A stretch of 64,000 bases of DNA from NCBI GenBank assembly GCA_011634665.1, contig WAEK01000002.1, positions 124,001-188,000 on the forward strand, in the 5' to 3' direction. The translations under genes were made by a program, and so were the position numbers. Positions 22,740-36,749 of this stretch are shown here, in pieces; within the stretch, counting starts at the first letter, position 1, and each line of letters opens with the position of its first letter. The DNA is from Mortierella sp. BCC40632 (lineage: Eukaryota; Mortierellomycota; Mortierellomycetes; Mortierellales; Mortierellaceae). Under the pieces are notes generated by a model that saw only the letters and a program-made list of their open reading frames with translations, was not told the DNA's origin and searched no databases.

Positions 22740-24914
22740 CTACGAGACGATGTTTCCTTGGCGTGCTTCAAGAAGGGTGTGCTCGAGTCCAACAGAGGGA
22801 GCGAAGGGACTTGTGGTGCTCGTTAACGAAAGCACGGTGGGTGCTCCGGGGCTTGGGGTGCTTGGGGATGAAAGGTTTCTAGGCTGTCTTGGCTTACGAG
22901 GCGTTGCGTTGGTTCTTGGACGAGGGGATGAAAAGGTCCTGCGTGGAGATGAAAACGACATCGGTGAAATTGTCGTAGAGGGAGAGGGAGAGAGAATAGG
23001 TGGCACTGTTGGTCTCGGTGGACTGTCAGGTATAGAAGAGAATGACAGCAACCGTTGGGGCGAGGCGCTTGATGAAAACCCGTCCTGGACAGCCTTATCA
23101 AGCAATTGACCGATCGCATCAAGAGTCTGCTTTCTCTTTCTTGGCGTGAGCTTGTTGATGGTCTCATTGATCGTCGACAGCAATGAGTCTTGGGGCCCGG
23201 ATGGCTCCGTGGAAGGCATTGACTCGATACCAATCTGGTTTTCTTGATATGCAGCAGGAACCTGTGCAATGGTTGATTGTTCTTCATCTACCACATCTAA
23301 TTCTGGTCTCTTGACAAAAGTGGTCCTATACTGGGGCTGTCCCAGAACACTGTTCATACACTCTAAGAGGAGGTCGGAAGGTCCACTGGAATGGTTCATT
23401 TTGAGGTAGTTGAGAACCGCATGGCTCTTTTGCTTAGTGATCACATCTTTGATGGTGGCGTATTTCTGTTCGAGTTCCACTTGGAGTCGATTGATGTGAT
23501 CAAAGGCTTCCTCAACGCCCATTTCCTTCAGCGCTTCTTTTTGTGAATTCTGGAGGATTGGAACCGTGGCATAACAATGGCGGATGCAGTTGGGAATGAC
23601 GCACTCCCAGGCATTTACAATGCACCTCCAAAGGCTGGAGAGAGGCGCGACTGTTATCCTCTTCGTGCTCTCCTTTCTCCATGATTTTTCCGTCACCTGG
23701 AGCATTTGTTCGCTATAATGTACCTTGAAGGATCGAATGACTCCAGCATCCAAGGGCTGTGTTAGGGAAGTGGAGCGTGGCGGTAGTCGAATGATTGTGA
23801 TATTGGTAAGACCTATGCCTTCACAGTCATTGTGACATCCCGCATTGTCTAATACCATGGTGATGTGGCGGCTTTGCTGTCGCATTTCTTCATCAATGTC
23901 CTTCAGCCATTCATGGAAAATATCGGCGTACATGTATCCAGTCGAACCAAAGTGGGTATCCATCTTATCCATGTCTTTTTTTCCTTGAGAGACCGGGGAC
24001 GAGATTTGCCTTTGGGGAAAGCGATGAAAAAGGTCAGAAAAAAGGGTCAGAGGCAAGGTTACGCATGGGGAGGGTTGGATGTGTGTGAAGGGGCAGAGAA
24101 ACATTACTCAGGATGAAAGGCCGTCGCTTGTCGGTTCCTGTTGCGTTGCAACAGAATAGAATCGTCACGCGTGCGCTCCTAATGGTCTTTTCGTCCTCTG
24201 ATCTTCCCTGTGTAAATGGTCTTGTTATTCATGGCCCTGAGGTACAGACCCGTTTCGTCGCAATTGTAAATGTTCTCAAGGTTGAACTGTTGAAGCTTTT
24301 CTCGTATTTCTTGAAGTGGGCCTTGTATTTTATCGAGGTCAACGTCACCACTTTTCTCCGTGGCCAATACGTTGCGCAAGATTTGATATGGCCTTGAAGT
24401 TGGCCAGCCATCCGTTTGAGAAAGAGAAGCCATCAGACAAGGTATTGGTGATATAAGTCTCCTTTATCTCTTTCAACAAAACAATGGCGTTTCCCTGGAT
24501 ACGGGCATCGCTGACAGTGATGCCTGGTTTGAAGGATAAGAAAGGGTGGGAGATTAGAGATGGTATAGGAGGTGGGCGAGAGGAGGTGGGCGAGAAAACG
24601 AAGGTGTTTCTCACCTTCCTGGTAGCACTTTCAATCCACTCAAGCAGGGCGCTTTCAATGGGTTCCATTGATCGTTTTCTTGTTCGGACTCGGGAGTTCA
24701 ACACTGCGGGATGATGGAGTGTAGCCTGATGTCGTAGCGACTCTCGCTGATTCAGTATGTCCCTCCCAGATGAACGGTTAACACCGACAAGTTTGAGAAT
24801 GGATGCCTCAGAACAAAAAGGGTTGTTTTCTCTTTCTTTGTCGATCTTGTCGAGGATATCAAGCTTCTCTTGCAAAGTGTATTGAACTCGGGTGGGGGTT
24901 TTCGCTGCAGCCAT
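22740..24914 (-). pseudogene. Transposase of the CENP-B/pogo (DDE_1) type, frameshifted
   Basis: From ATG 24914: an N-terminal helix-turn-helix (YTLQEKLDILDKID...GVNRSSGRDIL), a second DNA-binding segment (DGFSFSNGWLANFK), then the catalytic core with YNCDETGLYLRAMNNKTIY (first Asp in DETG), VLDNAGCHND (second Asp) and IIRLPPRSTSLTQPLDAGVI (third Asp). The last block is the classic pogo/Tigger signature. The chain is broken. The frame shifts after HGEK near 24350 at an A-run. A TAG follows GRKDH near 24205, with another shift just beyond it. A further shift falls in the A-run near 23985, just after a possible intron (about 24018-24105). The C-terminal ~180 residues are Ser/Pro-rich. Not expected to give active protein. 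Confidence 0.88.
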
Positions 24915-25010
24915 ACTGAATATCAGAAGAGAGGGCGAAGAGGTGGGGACTGGAGAGGAAGGAAAGATGCGAAATCTTTATTCTCGAGTCACAATCTCTT
25001 TACTCACTGT

Positions 25011-25078
25011 ATTGAGGAGGGCTCAGGTGATTCCCTTGATATAACGCACAAAACAGACGGTATAACGAGGGAGGAGTG
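25011..25078 (-). repeat. Right terminal inverted repeat (68 bp)
   Basis: Exact reverse complement of 22611-22678; followed by TA at 25079-25080. Confidence 0.95.
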
Positions 25079-25080
25079 TA

Positions 25081-26021
25081 CTCCATTGCCGCTGCCATTA
25101 GAGGGCGTCTCTCCTTTCTGCAATGAGCCGTACACTTACTGTACACCCTGGTATGCTTCTGCCTTCTTCTCTTACCTCCAACCCCCCTTTCTCTCTCCCT
25201 GTGTCTACTACACAACTGGCGAGATCCCCAGCACCAGGGGGGTACTCGGTATCTGTCGAACATGCTGCTGCTTCCTTTGTCATGCTCTCTACTCCTCCCC
25301 TGTACCTGTTCTGTCCTGTCCCCTGTATGTGCTTTATCCCATGTAACCACTCCATCTCTTGCAGCTGCTTCGCTCCCTGTTTCTACTCCATCTCCGGCAT
25401 CCATTGCACCAGTCATGTACTCAAATATTCCAGTGGGCTTGCCTGCTTCTGTCCAGGTGCGCAACCAAGCCAATCGCGGCCATTTTGAGATGAATCACAT
25501 TGTCCATCCAGGCACCACTCATCGCTTGCTTGCCCAAGTTGAGTCGAGCTGGGCCAAAAAAGGAGATACCCCCACGAGGGTCAGCGCTTGGCTGGTTAAC
25601 TGTACGCCCGCTGCTTTGTTGTTCAGGCGGTTGTGGCCTTTACCGAAGCACTCAAGGGGGGGAGAACTAACACATTCACACAAAAAAAAGAGGGCAATTG
25701 TCTGGCCTTTCTCAGATTTTTCCTTTTTCCCCACCTCCCTATCCTTTTCTCCACTCCATTACACGCCAGGGAGAGAAGCAAACACAGGGACAGTGCGGTC
25801 CATGCCTTGAGCTGCGAGGGATTCGAGTTTGGGCCCTTCTTCTTGCTCCTCCCCATGGACACCACCACCGCCAACACCACCCCCGCCGCGGCTGTCCATG
25901 ACCCAATAACATCTATACACACTGGAAATAGGGATGACGGTCGCCTTCTTTGATACATTGGTTCGGGAGAGACGGGGGAAAGAAAAGAAAAATGAGAGGG
26001 AAAGAGAAAAAAAAAAAAAAA

Positions 26022-26063
<42 letters not shown>

Positions 26064-28125
26064 CGTGTGTGAATGTGTTAAAGAAAGAGAGAAAGGGGCG
26101 GGAGCCTGGTTCTGTAAATCTTCTACCAGTATTTTGGCATTCTAGTTAAAGAGGTCCTCAAGATTAGCCAAAGGCCCCTGGATACGGATGGACGAGCCCA
26201 CTCAACCGCCTTTGGCTGCCTGTCTTCCCGCGACCGAACGGGGCTAGCCAAAGACCTTGTTCATTCTGATGGTCGCTTGTCTTCCTTTTGTGCTTCCCCT
26301 ATTCGTGCAACAGGCTGGAAAACAGGCAGGGCAGTGCAGACCCATTTTTTTTTTTTTTTTTTTTTTGGTATCCGCACGAAGATGCCTTGGTTTGATTCCG
26401 TCTTGTGGGGGAGAGAGGGATGAAGGGACACTATCAAGGCCAATGGCCAGGGCGAGGCATGCGGACCAAGACTTGCATCGCCCTGGTCGTGGCCCTCCTC
26501 TCTCTTGACCCTGGTCTCGACTCAACAGCAACACCACGCCTTTCGCGTGCCAGTTTGAGAAGCAAAATTAGAGACAGAGAAAGAGAGAAAGAGAGAAAGA
26601 GAGAAAGAGAGAGAGAGAGATTGTAACCATTGGCCGTGACCGTCTCTTGTCCAGTGAGCACAGGCACTGGCCTGGCAAGTGCGCGCGCCTGCGTCGCGTC
26701 CGAGCGGGCCTCTGGCCAGTGGGACAAGCAACAAGCAACAGCGGGTGGTCGCTTTTCTTTTGCTCACTCACTCTTACCTTCTCTCTCTTTTTCTTTCTCT
26801 TGTGTCCCCTTTAGGCCCGTCCCTCCTTTTTTCTCCTGTGTGCCGACAGCACCCCATCGGCATTAGCGCTTCATCATTATTTTTATTATTCTTCATCATC
26901 ATTCACTCTTTGATCATCTGCTCCTCCTTGTCCTCCTCCTGCTCTTCTTCTTTTTTCTTGTTCTTTTCTCTTTTTTCTTCCTTTTTTTTGTTGAGCACAG
27001 ATACCCCATGAAACGACCACATATCAGGTCCCTGTCCATTTCTCCCCAGATCACGCGCGTTTTTTCTTTTTTACTCACTTTCTTTTCTCTCTCCTCACTC
27101 ACTTCACACACATTATTATTCCTTACTCCCGCCCACGATGACATTCTCACTGGATTTTCGTTTTGTTCTTGACCTCCTCCGTTTCACTCGTCGTTTCCAG
27201 CTGATCTTTGAACTATTTGATGCTTTTTTAAATCCTCTGGTCCCATCTTTTCCCTAATCCATCCACCTCTTGATCATTCTCTTTCTTTTCTCTCTTTCTC
27301 TCTTTGTTTGATTTTTCTGCTGCTTGTTTGATTTATCCCCGATCTCTGCTTTTCCCCGTCGCCACTGTTGACCCTCGTCTTGCTTTTGTCCCCTGTCGCT
27401 CCCTTCCTCCTTGTCGAGAGATTCATTCCCCAGCTCACTGTAGACCATTGCCTTGCCATTCCCCACTCCCTTTCCTTTCATACCTGACCTGCGCGTGTCA
27501 CTGCTTCGCCTCTTTCTTCCTTCCCTCCTTTCTTTTTGGACGCCAGCAACGTTGTCAGGACAAGGTTCAAGGCCCATGCTGGAGGCGGAGCTCTCTTGCC
27601 CAACCCACCATAAAAAAACAAAAAAAAAAAGTATGCTCCACTCCATTCCACTCTTCGCTTTCTCCAATCCACTCCTTTTACCTTTTAAGTAGCTTTGCTC
27701 CATATCCCATTCACCAATCGTCTCCCCTCTCCCATTCGTGTCCCTGTTTGTAACAGGTGGCAGCCGATTTCCTCTTCTGTGTGGCCCTGGCTGCGGGAGG
27801 ATGTGATCCCCTGCAACGTTTCCCGCTTCTCTTGTCATGGCGGTCGCAGCATGCTCACTCAAAACCACATATACATTGTTCGTCCACACGCATGCACGCA
27901 TGCACATGTGTCTTTCCCTGCACGACGAAAAAAGAGAAAAAAAAGAAAGTACTCTTTTTTTTTTCTTCTTCTTCTTCTTTGCTCTACTTCTTTGCCCCCG
28001 AATATCGCGCGCGCGGATTCTGACTTGCGAACTTCCCCCTCTGCTTGCCCTTTCCAGTTTATTAGAAAGTACCCGCGCATTTGAAGTCCAGACAGCGAGG
28101 CATTACCTTGCCCGCATTGCAGATC
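25081..28125. other. Intergenic region downstream of the transposon and leader of the RasGEF gene
   Basis: 25120-25600 has three partly open plus-strand frames rich in Pro/Ser/Thr; one includes QVRNQANRGHFEMNHIV and looks weakly coding. I see no start, splice structure or family, so it may be a decayed gene or element. 25980-26620 is simple repeats (poly-A, GA, poly-T 26345-26365, GAAA). 26750-28125 is long C/T-rich sequence, likely promoter and 5'-UTR of the RasGEF gene, possibly with leader introns. Confidence 0.45.
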
Positions 28126-29170
28126 ATGGCCACATCCTCAACGCCCAATGCTCTGCAAGAGAGTACCCCTGGCCATAGCATCGATCGCTCCAAGTCCGAG
28201 GAGGTCATGGCCACGATCAAACCTAGCGCCGTCTCGAGATCCTTCCTGCCCTCGCCTTGTCACTCTGCTACCTCTTCCGATGCTCTCCCTAGACCCAACA
28301 TCGATACTGCAGACGACATGTCTAGATCCGACGTGGTGCCGAGCCAAGTGAGCAGCAAAGAAGGTACCTCGGTTCTGGGATCAGGCCATCCTGTTGAAAC
28401 CGCGCTCCAGTTCCCACGCCGCTCCACTGCAGTAAAGTCGCCCGCCATGGTCACGGCGCCATTAACATTGGGCGCTCAAGAACCTGCATCAATGTAAGCA
28501 ATTATTTTTTTTTCTTTTTGTTTGTCTCCACGAATTTATTTTCTTTCTTTCCATCCGCCGCCACATCCCCCAAACTACCTGGCATGCATACCATACCAAT
28601 AGGTGGTTAGGGGCCATGGTGAGAGCAAGTGGTCTGGGGGGAGAGGAGGGGTGGAGAGAGAGTGGGGTTAGAAAAGAAAAAAAAAAAAAAGGATACAACG
28701 CACAACGGATTTCGTACCACATCCGTTGTCCATGCATGCCGCCCAATGTTCCCCCTCGTGCAGCCCTGGAGCGATCCCTGAAAACACACATACACATACA
28801 CACAATCAAAGGAAACAGAGTCGTAATTGTCGTTGTTGACGTTAAACCCCAGGAACGCTGACCAGCGCAGACTATCTCGGCAGGAGATGGGGGGGGGGTG
28901 AGCACCAAGACTCTTCCTCTCCAACAAATGGGCGCTACACTCAAGCAGACCGCCCGTCGATGCAACCTGTCCCCGACGCACGATGATGCTGATGCGCCAG
29001 AGAGCCGCAGGGCAGGCATGCCCCGTGGGAGGAGGCTCGCTCCCCACCCGACTCTCCTCTCTCTCTTTCTTTTTCTCTTTCTCGTGCTCTCTCGCTCTTC
29101 CCTTTCTTTCTCCTTGGGCGTGACCGCTTCAGGGACTGTTGGCGATGGGGTCCGACCGGGTTTGTTCTTT

Positions 29171-29204
<34 letters not shown>

Positions 29205-32200
29205 ATCTCTTTTTTTCTTTCTTTCTCTTTTTCTCTCTGTCTCGATCGCTTTCCCGCCTAGTCCCTCTTGGCGCTCAGCTCTTTCACCATCTCCTTCTGC
29301 GCGCTTTGGGCCAGGCCCGCTCGCCGGGATCACTCTCCTTTTCCATCTTTACCTCCTTTCCGCTCACTCACACTTTCCTCGGTTGGGCAAAAGACCTTGT
29401 CTGACTTCTATCTCCGCCTCGTCATCAGGCTGCTCTCGTTCATCTCGAGTGACGATCTTCGGAATGGTGTAGGTCGTCCAGGCCACGGGACAGAGAAGTG
29501 CGCCGTGGGTAGAGGGAGGAAGGGGGTCTAGATGGACAAAGACAGCAGTGAAGGCGAGTATCTTGTGTGTCACTTGGTCATGGAAGCAATCTTTATTGAC
29601 AAGGCTTACTCTGCCTACTTTTTTTTTTTTTTTTTTTTTTTCACTCTTCCTAGACCCACCGCATCATCAACGGTCAAGGAACAAAAGCGCCAGTCTCTCG
29701 AACCGCACGACATGAGCTGTTTTGAGGAGCAAGGACCATCTGCCACAAGAATGGCGGCATCAACATTGGCGGCCACCACAACCGTAACCACAACAACAAC
29801 AACAGCAACAGCAACAACAATGACACCAACAAAAACAGCTGCAACAATAACAACAACAACACCGTCTTTGCCTACAATTGGTACCCATGAATCCTCTTGC
29901 AGCCATGGTAAAAACAGCAATAGCAATAACGGCAATAATAATAACAATAATATCGACAACGGCGACAACGGCGACAACAGCAGTCTGGGCAAGATGCACT
30001 ACCGGCACAGCGGAGGACAGCTCTTCCTGGAGGAGGGTCTCGTCGCACAGAAGCGGAGTGTGCACCCAACCACACTTCCCATCGATGCGTCCCGAAGTCA
30101 TCACACGCACTACCGCAAATCGACCTCATTGACGCCCCTGAACACAAGCATCGAAAGTCTTCCCGTACTCCCCTCCCACTCATTGCTCCTCCCTTTGGCC
30201 AACGGCAGTGACAGCTGTCTCGATGCATCCTCCTCGTCCTCCTCTTTGCCGTCCCCGTCATTGCACCCCTGTCCGCCCGACCAGCGACCAGTCTCGTCCA
30301 TTCGAAACACCAACAACACCCCTGCGGCAGACTTGAGCGTGACTTTGTCTGATGGGCCACCGACGTCCCTGGACAGATTCAATTGCCCTTGGATCCTTCC
30401 CCCGATTCCGCCCTTTTCTGAACTTGGTCTTCGTTTTGACCGAAGCCGTACCAGCAGCATGAACGCTCTCCTGTCCGACTCGACGATGACGACAATGCCC
30501 ATGGCTCCCCCACACTCTGGATCGCACCTACACCATTCTCACCTTCGTGAACAAGTCAGCCCGGACGAGCTGCGGCAACATTCAGTCGACGAGGATTCAT
30601 CTCAATCACAGTCAAGAGATCTCCTATTGTCACCGTCACAGCCGAGCAGAGATGGCGGTATCGGGATCGAAGGATCCATGGGAAGGACTGGAGACAACAG
30701 CAATAGCAACAGCACCAGCAATAGTGCCCCCATTGCCTCTGCTGCTGTCGCCGCTGCTGTCGCCGCCGATGTCGAGCGTACGACCAGGCATCTCGAGATG
30801 TTACTCGCGGACCTTCCTCCGACACTCTTTGATCAGATTCAAGCAGACGACAACGAGTCCTATATCATCTGGAGTCAGCCTTCGACCCCGAGTGCCACCA
30901 CCTCATCCGATGCAGGCCTTGCCTCCAAATCTGGGCATGCCACAGCGGGCTCTTCATCTTCAGCCTCGTATTTTGGCAGTGGAGGTGGCGGCGGTAGTTC
31001 CTCCATGCATCCACCACCATCGCCCTCAACAGGTGCGTCTGCTTATCCTGCCTCGGGTAGTCTCTTGGATCGAGCGCCTCCAAGGCGATGGTCTGTCGGA
31101 GACACCTTCAAGAAGCAGGACAAGGATAAGGATAAGGACAAAGACAAGGAGCGGGAACGAGATCGGGACAAGGGCAAAGACCGAGACCAGCATGACAATG
31201 AACGTACGCCCACTCATACCAGTCCAGCTGACGGACAAGAAGGACAGCCATCTACAACCCCCATGAACCGATCCACCGATACCTTACATGCAACCCATCA
31301 TGGAAAATCCCTCAAGGTCCCCACAGCAGGAACTGCAGACCTCAACCGAGCACAGGAACCGACCACCTCGACTGTAGGAAAAGAAGGCACGAGTCCCTCG
31401 CTTCCACCAAAGAAGGTTACACCTCTTGCTACCACAACGATACCCGAAGGTAACCGTGTCGTTGTTGCTGCCACGGTCGAGAAGCTCATTGAGAAGTTGA
31501 CAGTTGAAATCGGTAAGAGCCAAGAGTTTTTTTCCCTTTTTTTTTTTCTCTTTCATGGAACCCATTGATGAGAACCCGTGTATGTACTCTATTTAGACAC
31601 TAACACAAAGAGACTTTCTTGGTGGTTCCACTCTGGTGCATTTTTTTTGATCCTTTACTCCATCTCTCTCTCTCTCTCTACCTGCATGTATGTGTGGGAA
31701 ACGATAGATTACACATTCTTGACCGACTTTTTCCTTATCTATCGGCTCTTTATACCACCGATGGCGCTCCTTCGGCTCTTAATCCTACGATTCCAATGGG
31801 CACTCCTGGATGACTCTCCTCAACGACAAATCGTCCGGATCCGAACGTTTGTGACACTACGACATTGGTTGCTCAACTACTACATCTTTGACTTTATGCG
31901 GTCCCGAGTTCTTCGACAAACACTTGCGCTGCATTTAAAGGCCATGGGAAGCCATCCTACGGTTTTGAATAGTAAACGGGATCAACGGATCGTGAATGAA
32001 TTGAGACGGTATTCCAAGAGCTTGAAAAAGATTCATTACCGAAAGCTGGCTCAGCAGAAACTGGAGAGACAACATATGAAGTTGTTGGAACGTCGGAGAC
32101 GTATCCAGGCAAAGCGTCTTTCTTCCGGAGTTTATTATGGTAACCCTTTCTTCTTTTATGCTTCTGATGAGATCAAAATAAGCGAGTTGACAGCCCAAAA

Positions 32201-35200
32201 CTATACCAAGGGGGAAGGGGGTATTACCATTTACCTAACAAGTTCACATCTCCTCCTGAAATCATAGCCTCCTCAGAGTCATGGTCGTTTGTAAGAGAGG
32301 GCTCACTCGAGCCCCGTCAGACTTCATCCAGCAATCGCTCCAGCTCCGTCGCCTATGGAGCTCCAAATAGGATTAGTATCCAGTCAGAGCCCGGGACAGA
32401 AGAATTAGTGGCCGAAGTACGGTCAAGTGAGCATTCTGAGATTGACGATGACGATGCCTCGGATTTGGAGAACTTTACAGAAAATGAATACGAATTGTCC
32501 TCGGAAAATAGTCAGGACGAGGATGACTCGGACCTCTCTGGATCTGAGGGGGAGCCCCAAGAAGAAGAAGAGGATGATGAAGAGGGTGAATACTCCTCAG
32601 GAGCAGAGGAGGATCCCAAGCGGACGATCCACGGAGTTTCCTTTGGAGACGATCGTGCAGACGATCAACAGTCGGATGAGGACAGTGTTGATGATGAAAG
32701 GCTACCACCTGGCCATGCGGGTGTAACTGTCCCCCATCATGAGATGGCGCCTGATAATGAGTGTCATCTGCCCTCTCCCGCATTCTCGCCTCTGTCCTTA
32801 AAGCCATTTCCTCCGCCAGCTGGTTACTTCCCACCTAGTCAAGGAGGAAACAGCGCCGTCAGCTCAGTCGCATCCCGTCTACACAATCGAGGAGGGCGAC
32901 CTGCCATTCCTGACTTTGGGGAACCAGAACCTACAATGACCGGCTTCCCATATCGTCGACAGAGCACGCCCGGAAAGATGATTGGCAATGGGATAATTCG
33001 GTCAAATTCTCGACCCTTGTCCTCGCTTGCTTCACCCATGGGCCAATCCATGGCTGGTGGCATGTCCTCGACTCATGGTTCTTTGCGGTCCATTGAACGA
33101 TACCTGAATCCACCTCCACGATCAGTCACCTCAACCGAACAAAAAAAGCCCTGGACAAAATACGTCAGTGCGACAGTCGGTCGGCTTTCTCGGATGAAGA
33201 GTGTCTTTTCAGTCAACAAATCTGGTCGAGACAACGGTAAAAGAAGCAGTGGTCATCACCGCCATACACATTCGTCCACATCCACCAACTCGGCTGAGGC
33301 TGCAGGTATGGCAGGAGTAGGTCGAGGAAACACAGGGACGCGATCCAGTCATCTTCAAAGTCAACAACTCTCTCGTGGATCTCGACTTGGGATGGGCAAC
33401 CGATCTGAATCCGAAACAGAAAAGTTTTCGCATTACTTTTTAGGTTCGTGTGTTGGAATGAACATGTTGATCTCGTCCTCGGATGATCCCCATCGTTTGT
33501 CGATCGATCAAAGATTTACGGGAAGGAGAGACCAGAATCGAGACGATGCAGTCAGTTGCTGGTCAAGTGAGGATGACTACTCACAGTACGAGATGACTAG
33601 ACAGAACAGTCGGCATGGGCTCCCCTCCGATGGCCAGTTGCATCCACACCATCAGCACTATGGTGTGGATGAGGACCTGGATATGGATCATGCTTCGATG
33701 ATCGGAGCAGAAGGTCTAGAGCCAGCAGAGTATGTACCCTATGTGGACATTGACCCCAATATTCCATTGCCGCCTAACAGATACCCTAATGAAGGCTACA
33801 TGGATGAAGTTGAGGCCGATGGTGAAGACGACGTCTGTTCGGAATGTGAACGGGAGCATTACTATGCCATGAGTCAAACAATCCGATCAGGATCTGGACT
33901 GCCTGGTGTAGGGTTGAACATTGACCATGCGGAGCAAATGATTGAAAGTGTTCGGAGAAAGAGAATAAGCGAATTCGACGATGGTATGCATCGTGTCGAG
34001 GAAGAGCAGACGACTCTTGCTCGGACTTTGGGTCTATCTCGATCCAAATCAGTAAACAACATGCGAAAGGAGACTGAGTCAGAGACAGGTCCCCTACCGA
34101 CCGAAACTTTGCCAGTGCCCCATCTTCGGAGGACCAACCCAAGGAACAAGAACCAACGTGCCTCTTGGATGACCTTTTCGTCTACGAGCTCGTCCCTCTT
34201 TGGAGCCATCTTGAGTCAAGATCATTTATCACCGGGACAGGTTATCCAGGAACGGGAACGGAATGGAGTTGCAAACACGGAGCGATTCATGGAGAGACTC
34301 TTCCAACTCCAAGGCAAACAAGTTCAGGAAAATACAAACGAAAGGCCTGTTGGACCATTGGACCCTCAACCCAGGCGAGTCAGCATATCCAAATCGGGTT
34401 CCACCGACGAACATGATTTGGTTGTGGACGAAGTGACTTTTACGATCCCTGCACAAGCGGCCCAAACATCGTCTGTCGTGACATCCAGTAACGTCTCCAT
34501 GTCAGGAAAGGATGATATTGCAGATGAGAGCGAACGAGGTATTCAGAGCGAAGGCGAAGATCCTGCAACGCTCGCAATGTCAGGAGGACAGGCAAGTCCA
34601 TCTCTGTTCACGCAGCAGCGCCACTTTCACCATTATCACCACCATCACTCACCCTCGCCTCAGCACCTACACCCGCTTCATCCACTGCACTCTCACCTTT
34701 TCGATGATGAAAAGCTTCTTCGGAGACACTCTGCAGATGCACAGACAATGGAAGGATGGCATACCGAAAGACGACTTGACGCTATTGCACAGAGGCGACC
34801 TATCCAATCAAACCGAGACGAATGGGCCAAGGGCCCTGCCCTTCCCTCCAAGGAATGGCATCCTGATCATCCCCTAGCAAGCCCCTCGCAGGACAGAGAG
34901 GGCTCTCTCGAAGAACGGATCCACGCCAGCATGGACGCGTCTGCTAGCCAGAGTATTCCGCTAAGTCAAGCGACTGTGGCCCAGGATTCAGTAAGGTCAC
35001 CTTTGAGAACATCAACGCTTGTTCGATCACGGACCCATCACGCACATTCACAGTCGCAGCCGTTTATTGAACCGCAACCTACTATCACTGCCATGATCAC
35101 GACGAGTATCCCTCCGACAATGATGCCAGCACCTCTAGGCAAAGCAAGATCCAATTCACAGCCCCATCTTCAACTCTACAGGAGCATGTCCGAGCCAGAC

Positions 35201-36718
35201 AAGGACGTTGAGTCTCTCTCGGTCCATCCTATGCCCTCGCGCACGAGTGGAGTCCACACGAGCATGCAACTGCTTCATCGACACGGTGGATCGAGAGGTT
35301 CATATCCCAGAGCTGGACAGACCAGCGGAAGTACATCACCCTTGATGGTCCAACGACCTTTCCCAACTAGACCCGAGAGTTTTGTTCGGTCAGTTCCACT
35401 TGGACCTTTGGATGCGCTGCCTCATCCTCTTTCCATGTCCCATCACCAGGGTATGCATCCCCAGGCTTCTCATCCTCAACTCTCTCGGATCCATCCTAAT
35501 CACGCTCATCGACCCCAACATCACCTTGGAAGTACACATTCACCCAGACTTCATCCGACAGGGGGTCGTCCCATGCCCGTGACACCTTTAGTAATCCCAC
35601 CATTACCTTCGGCGACCACAGCGGCGACGACGACAACAACAACAACGGTGCCATTTGTCCTTCGGTACCGGTCTGAATTGATTGCTCAGCAATTGTGTTT
35701 GATTGAGCGCGAGTTGTTGAGACAAGTTCAATGGTATGAACTCGTTGATGCAGGCTGGACACGCAAGTCAGCGAACAATGCCTCTGGTGAGCATTCCAAT
35801 GCGAGTGCGAATGAGCAAGAGGCTAGCAATCCTACGAATGCTGATGCTACAACCACGACGACCACAACGACGACTGCTTTGGAGACTGAAGTGACCACCA
35901 CTCAAGTGGATAAAGTTCAAGAAGAGGATGAGACAAGTGGTCAGGCTCCAACCGTTATTACGACGACAACGACAACGATTGCAGCCTCGTCCGAGATGAC
36001 TTGTTTATCGACACAAAAGGATGAAGGAGAACCTATACCTTCGGGACCTAATGAAGTGGGTCGACGACAACGGATGTCTGTTGTGGTTGAAGAGACGAAT
36101 CCCGCTCAGACGACGACAACGACGACGACACGGCCAAGGCCTCTTTCAATCTCTGTGGTTGCGAATGGGTCAATTGTCGAGACGGGCACGGTTCCAAACA
36201 TGCCGACAACTGTTGCCTCGACTGCCACGACTACGACGGCGAAAGCTCAACCGAGGAAGATGCCGACGACGACGGGTTCGGGTGGAGGAGGGGGACCTAG
36301 TGGTAGTGGAGCTGCGACTCCAAGACGATCGAGACAAGGGTCTAAATTAGAAGAGAGTCGTGGAATCAAGCGTCTTGTCGACCGCTTCAACTTGGTATGT
36401 TTTTTTTTTTTTTTTTTTTTTTTTGTACTCGTCAATTCTCAAAAGCTCTAGGGAGAAGAGGGAGGGGAATATTCGATTGACGCGTTTTTTTTTTTTTGTT
36501 TGTTGTTTGTAAAAAAACTAACAATTTTGACCTCTGGCTTTGACACCAACGCGGCGAAAAAAAAAAAAAAAAAAAATAGACTTGCCAGTGGGTCACGTCC
36601 GAAATTGTACGGACACGCGACCTGGATATGCGAGTCAAGGTCGTAGAAAAGTATATCCGGATAGCTCAGGTAATTTTTTACTATCTTGTTGCTTTTCCTT
36701 TTTGCATAACTGTAAAGA

Positions 36719-36749
<31 letters not shown>

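Larger units (their letters stand above)
22611..25078 (-). mobile_element. Pogo/Tigger-type DNA transposon (2468 bp, non-autonomous through decay)
   Basis: The element is bounded by exact 68-bp terminal inverted repeats starting CACTCCTCCCTCG and flanked by TA on both sides (22609-22610 and 25079-25080), the target duplication of the Tc1/mariner/pogo superfamily. It contains a single broken transposase gene on the minus strand. Identical repeats together with a broken gene suggest recent mobilisation in trans, or gene conversion of the ends. Confidence 0.92.

Noticed and set aside
24524..24614. Intron in the transposase (GTGAGA...AACCAG)
   Set aside because: Splicing it would break the frame of GITVSDARIQGNA, which is in frame when read through; left unresolved.
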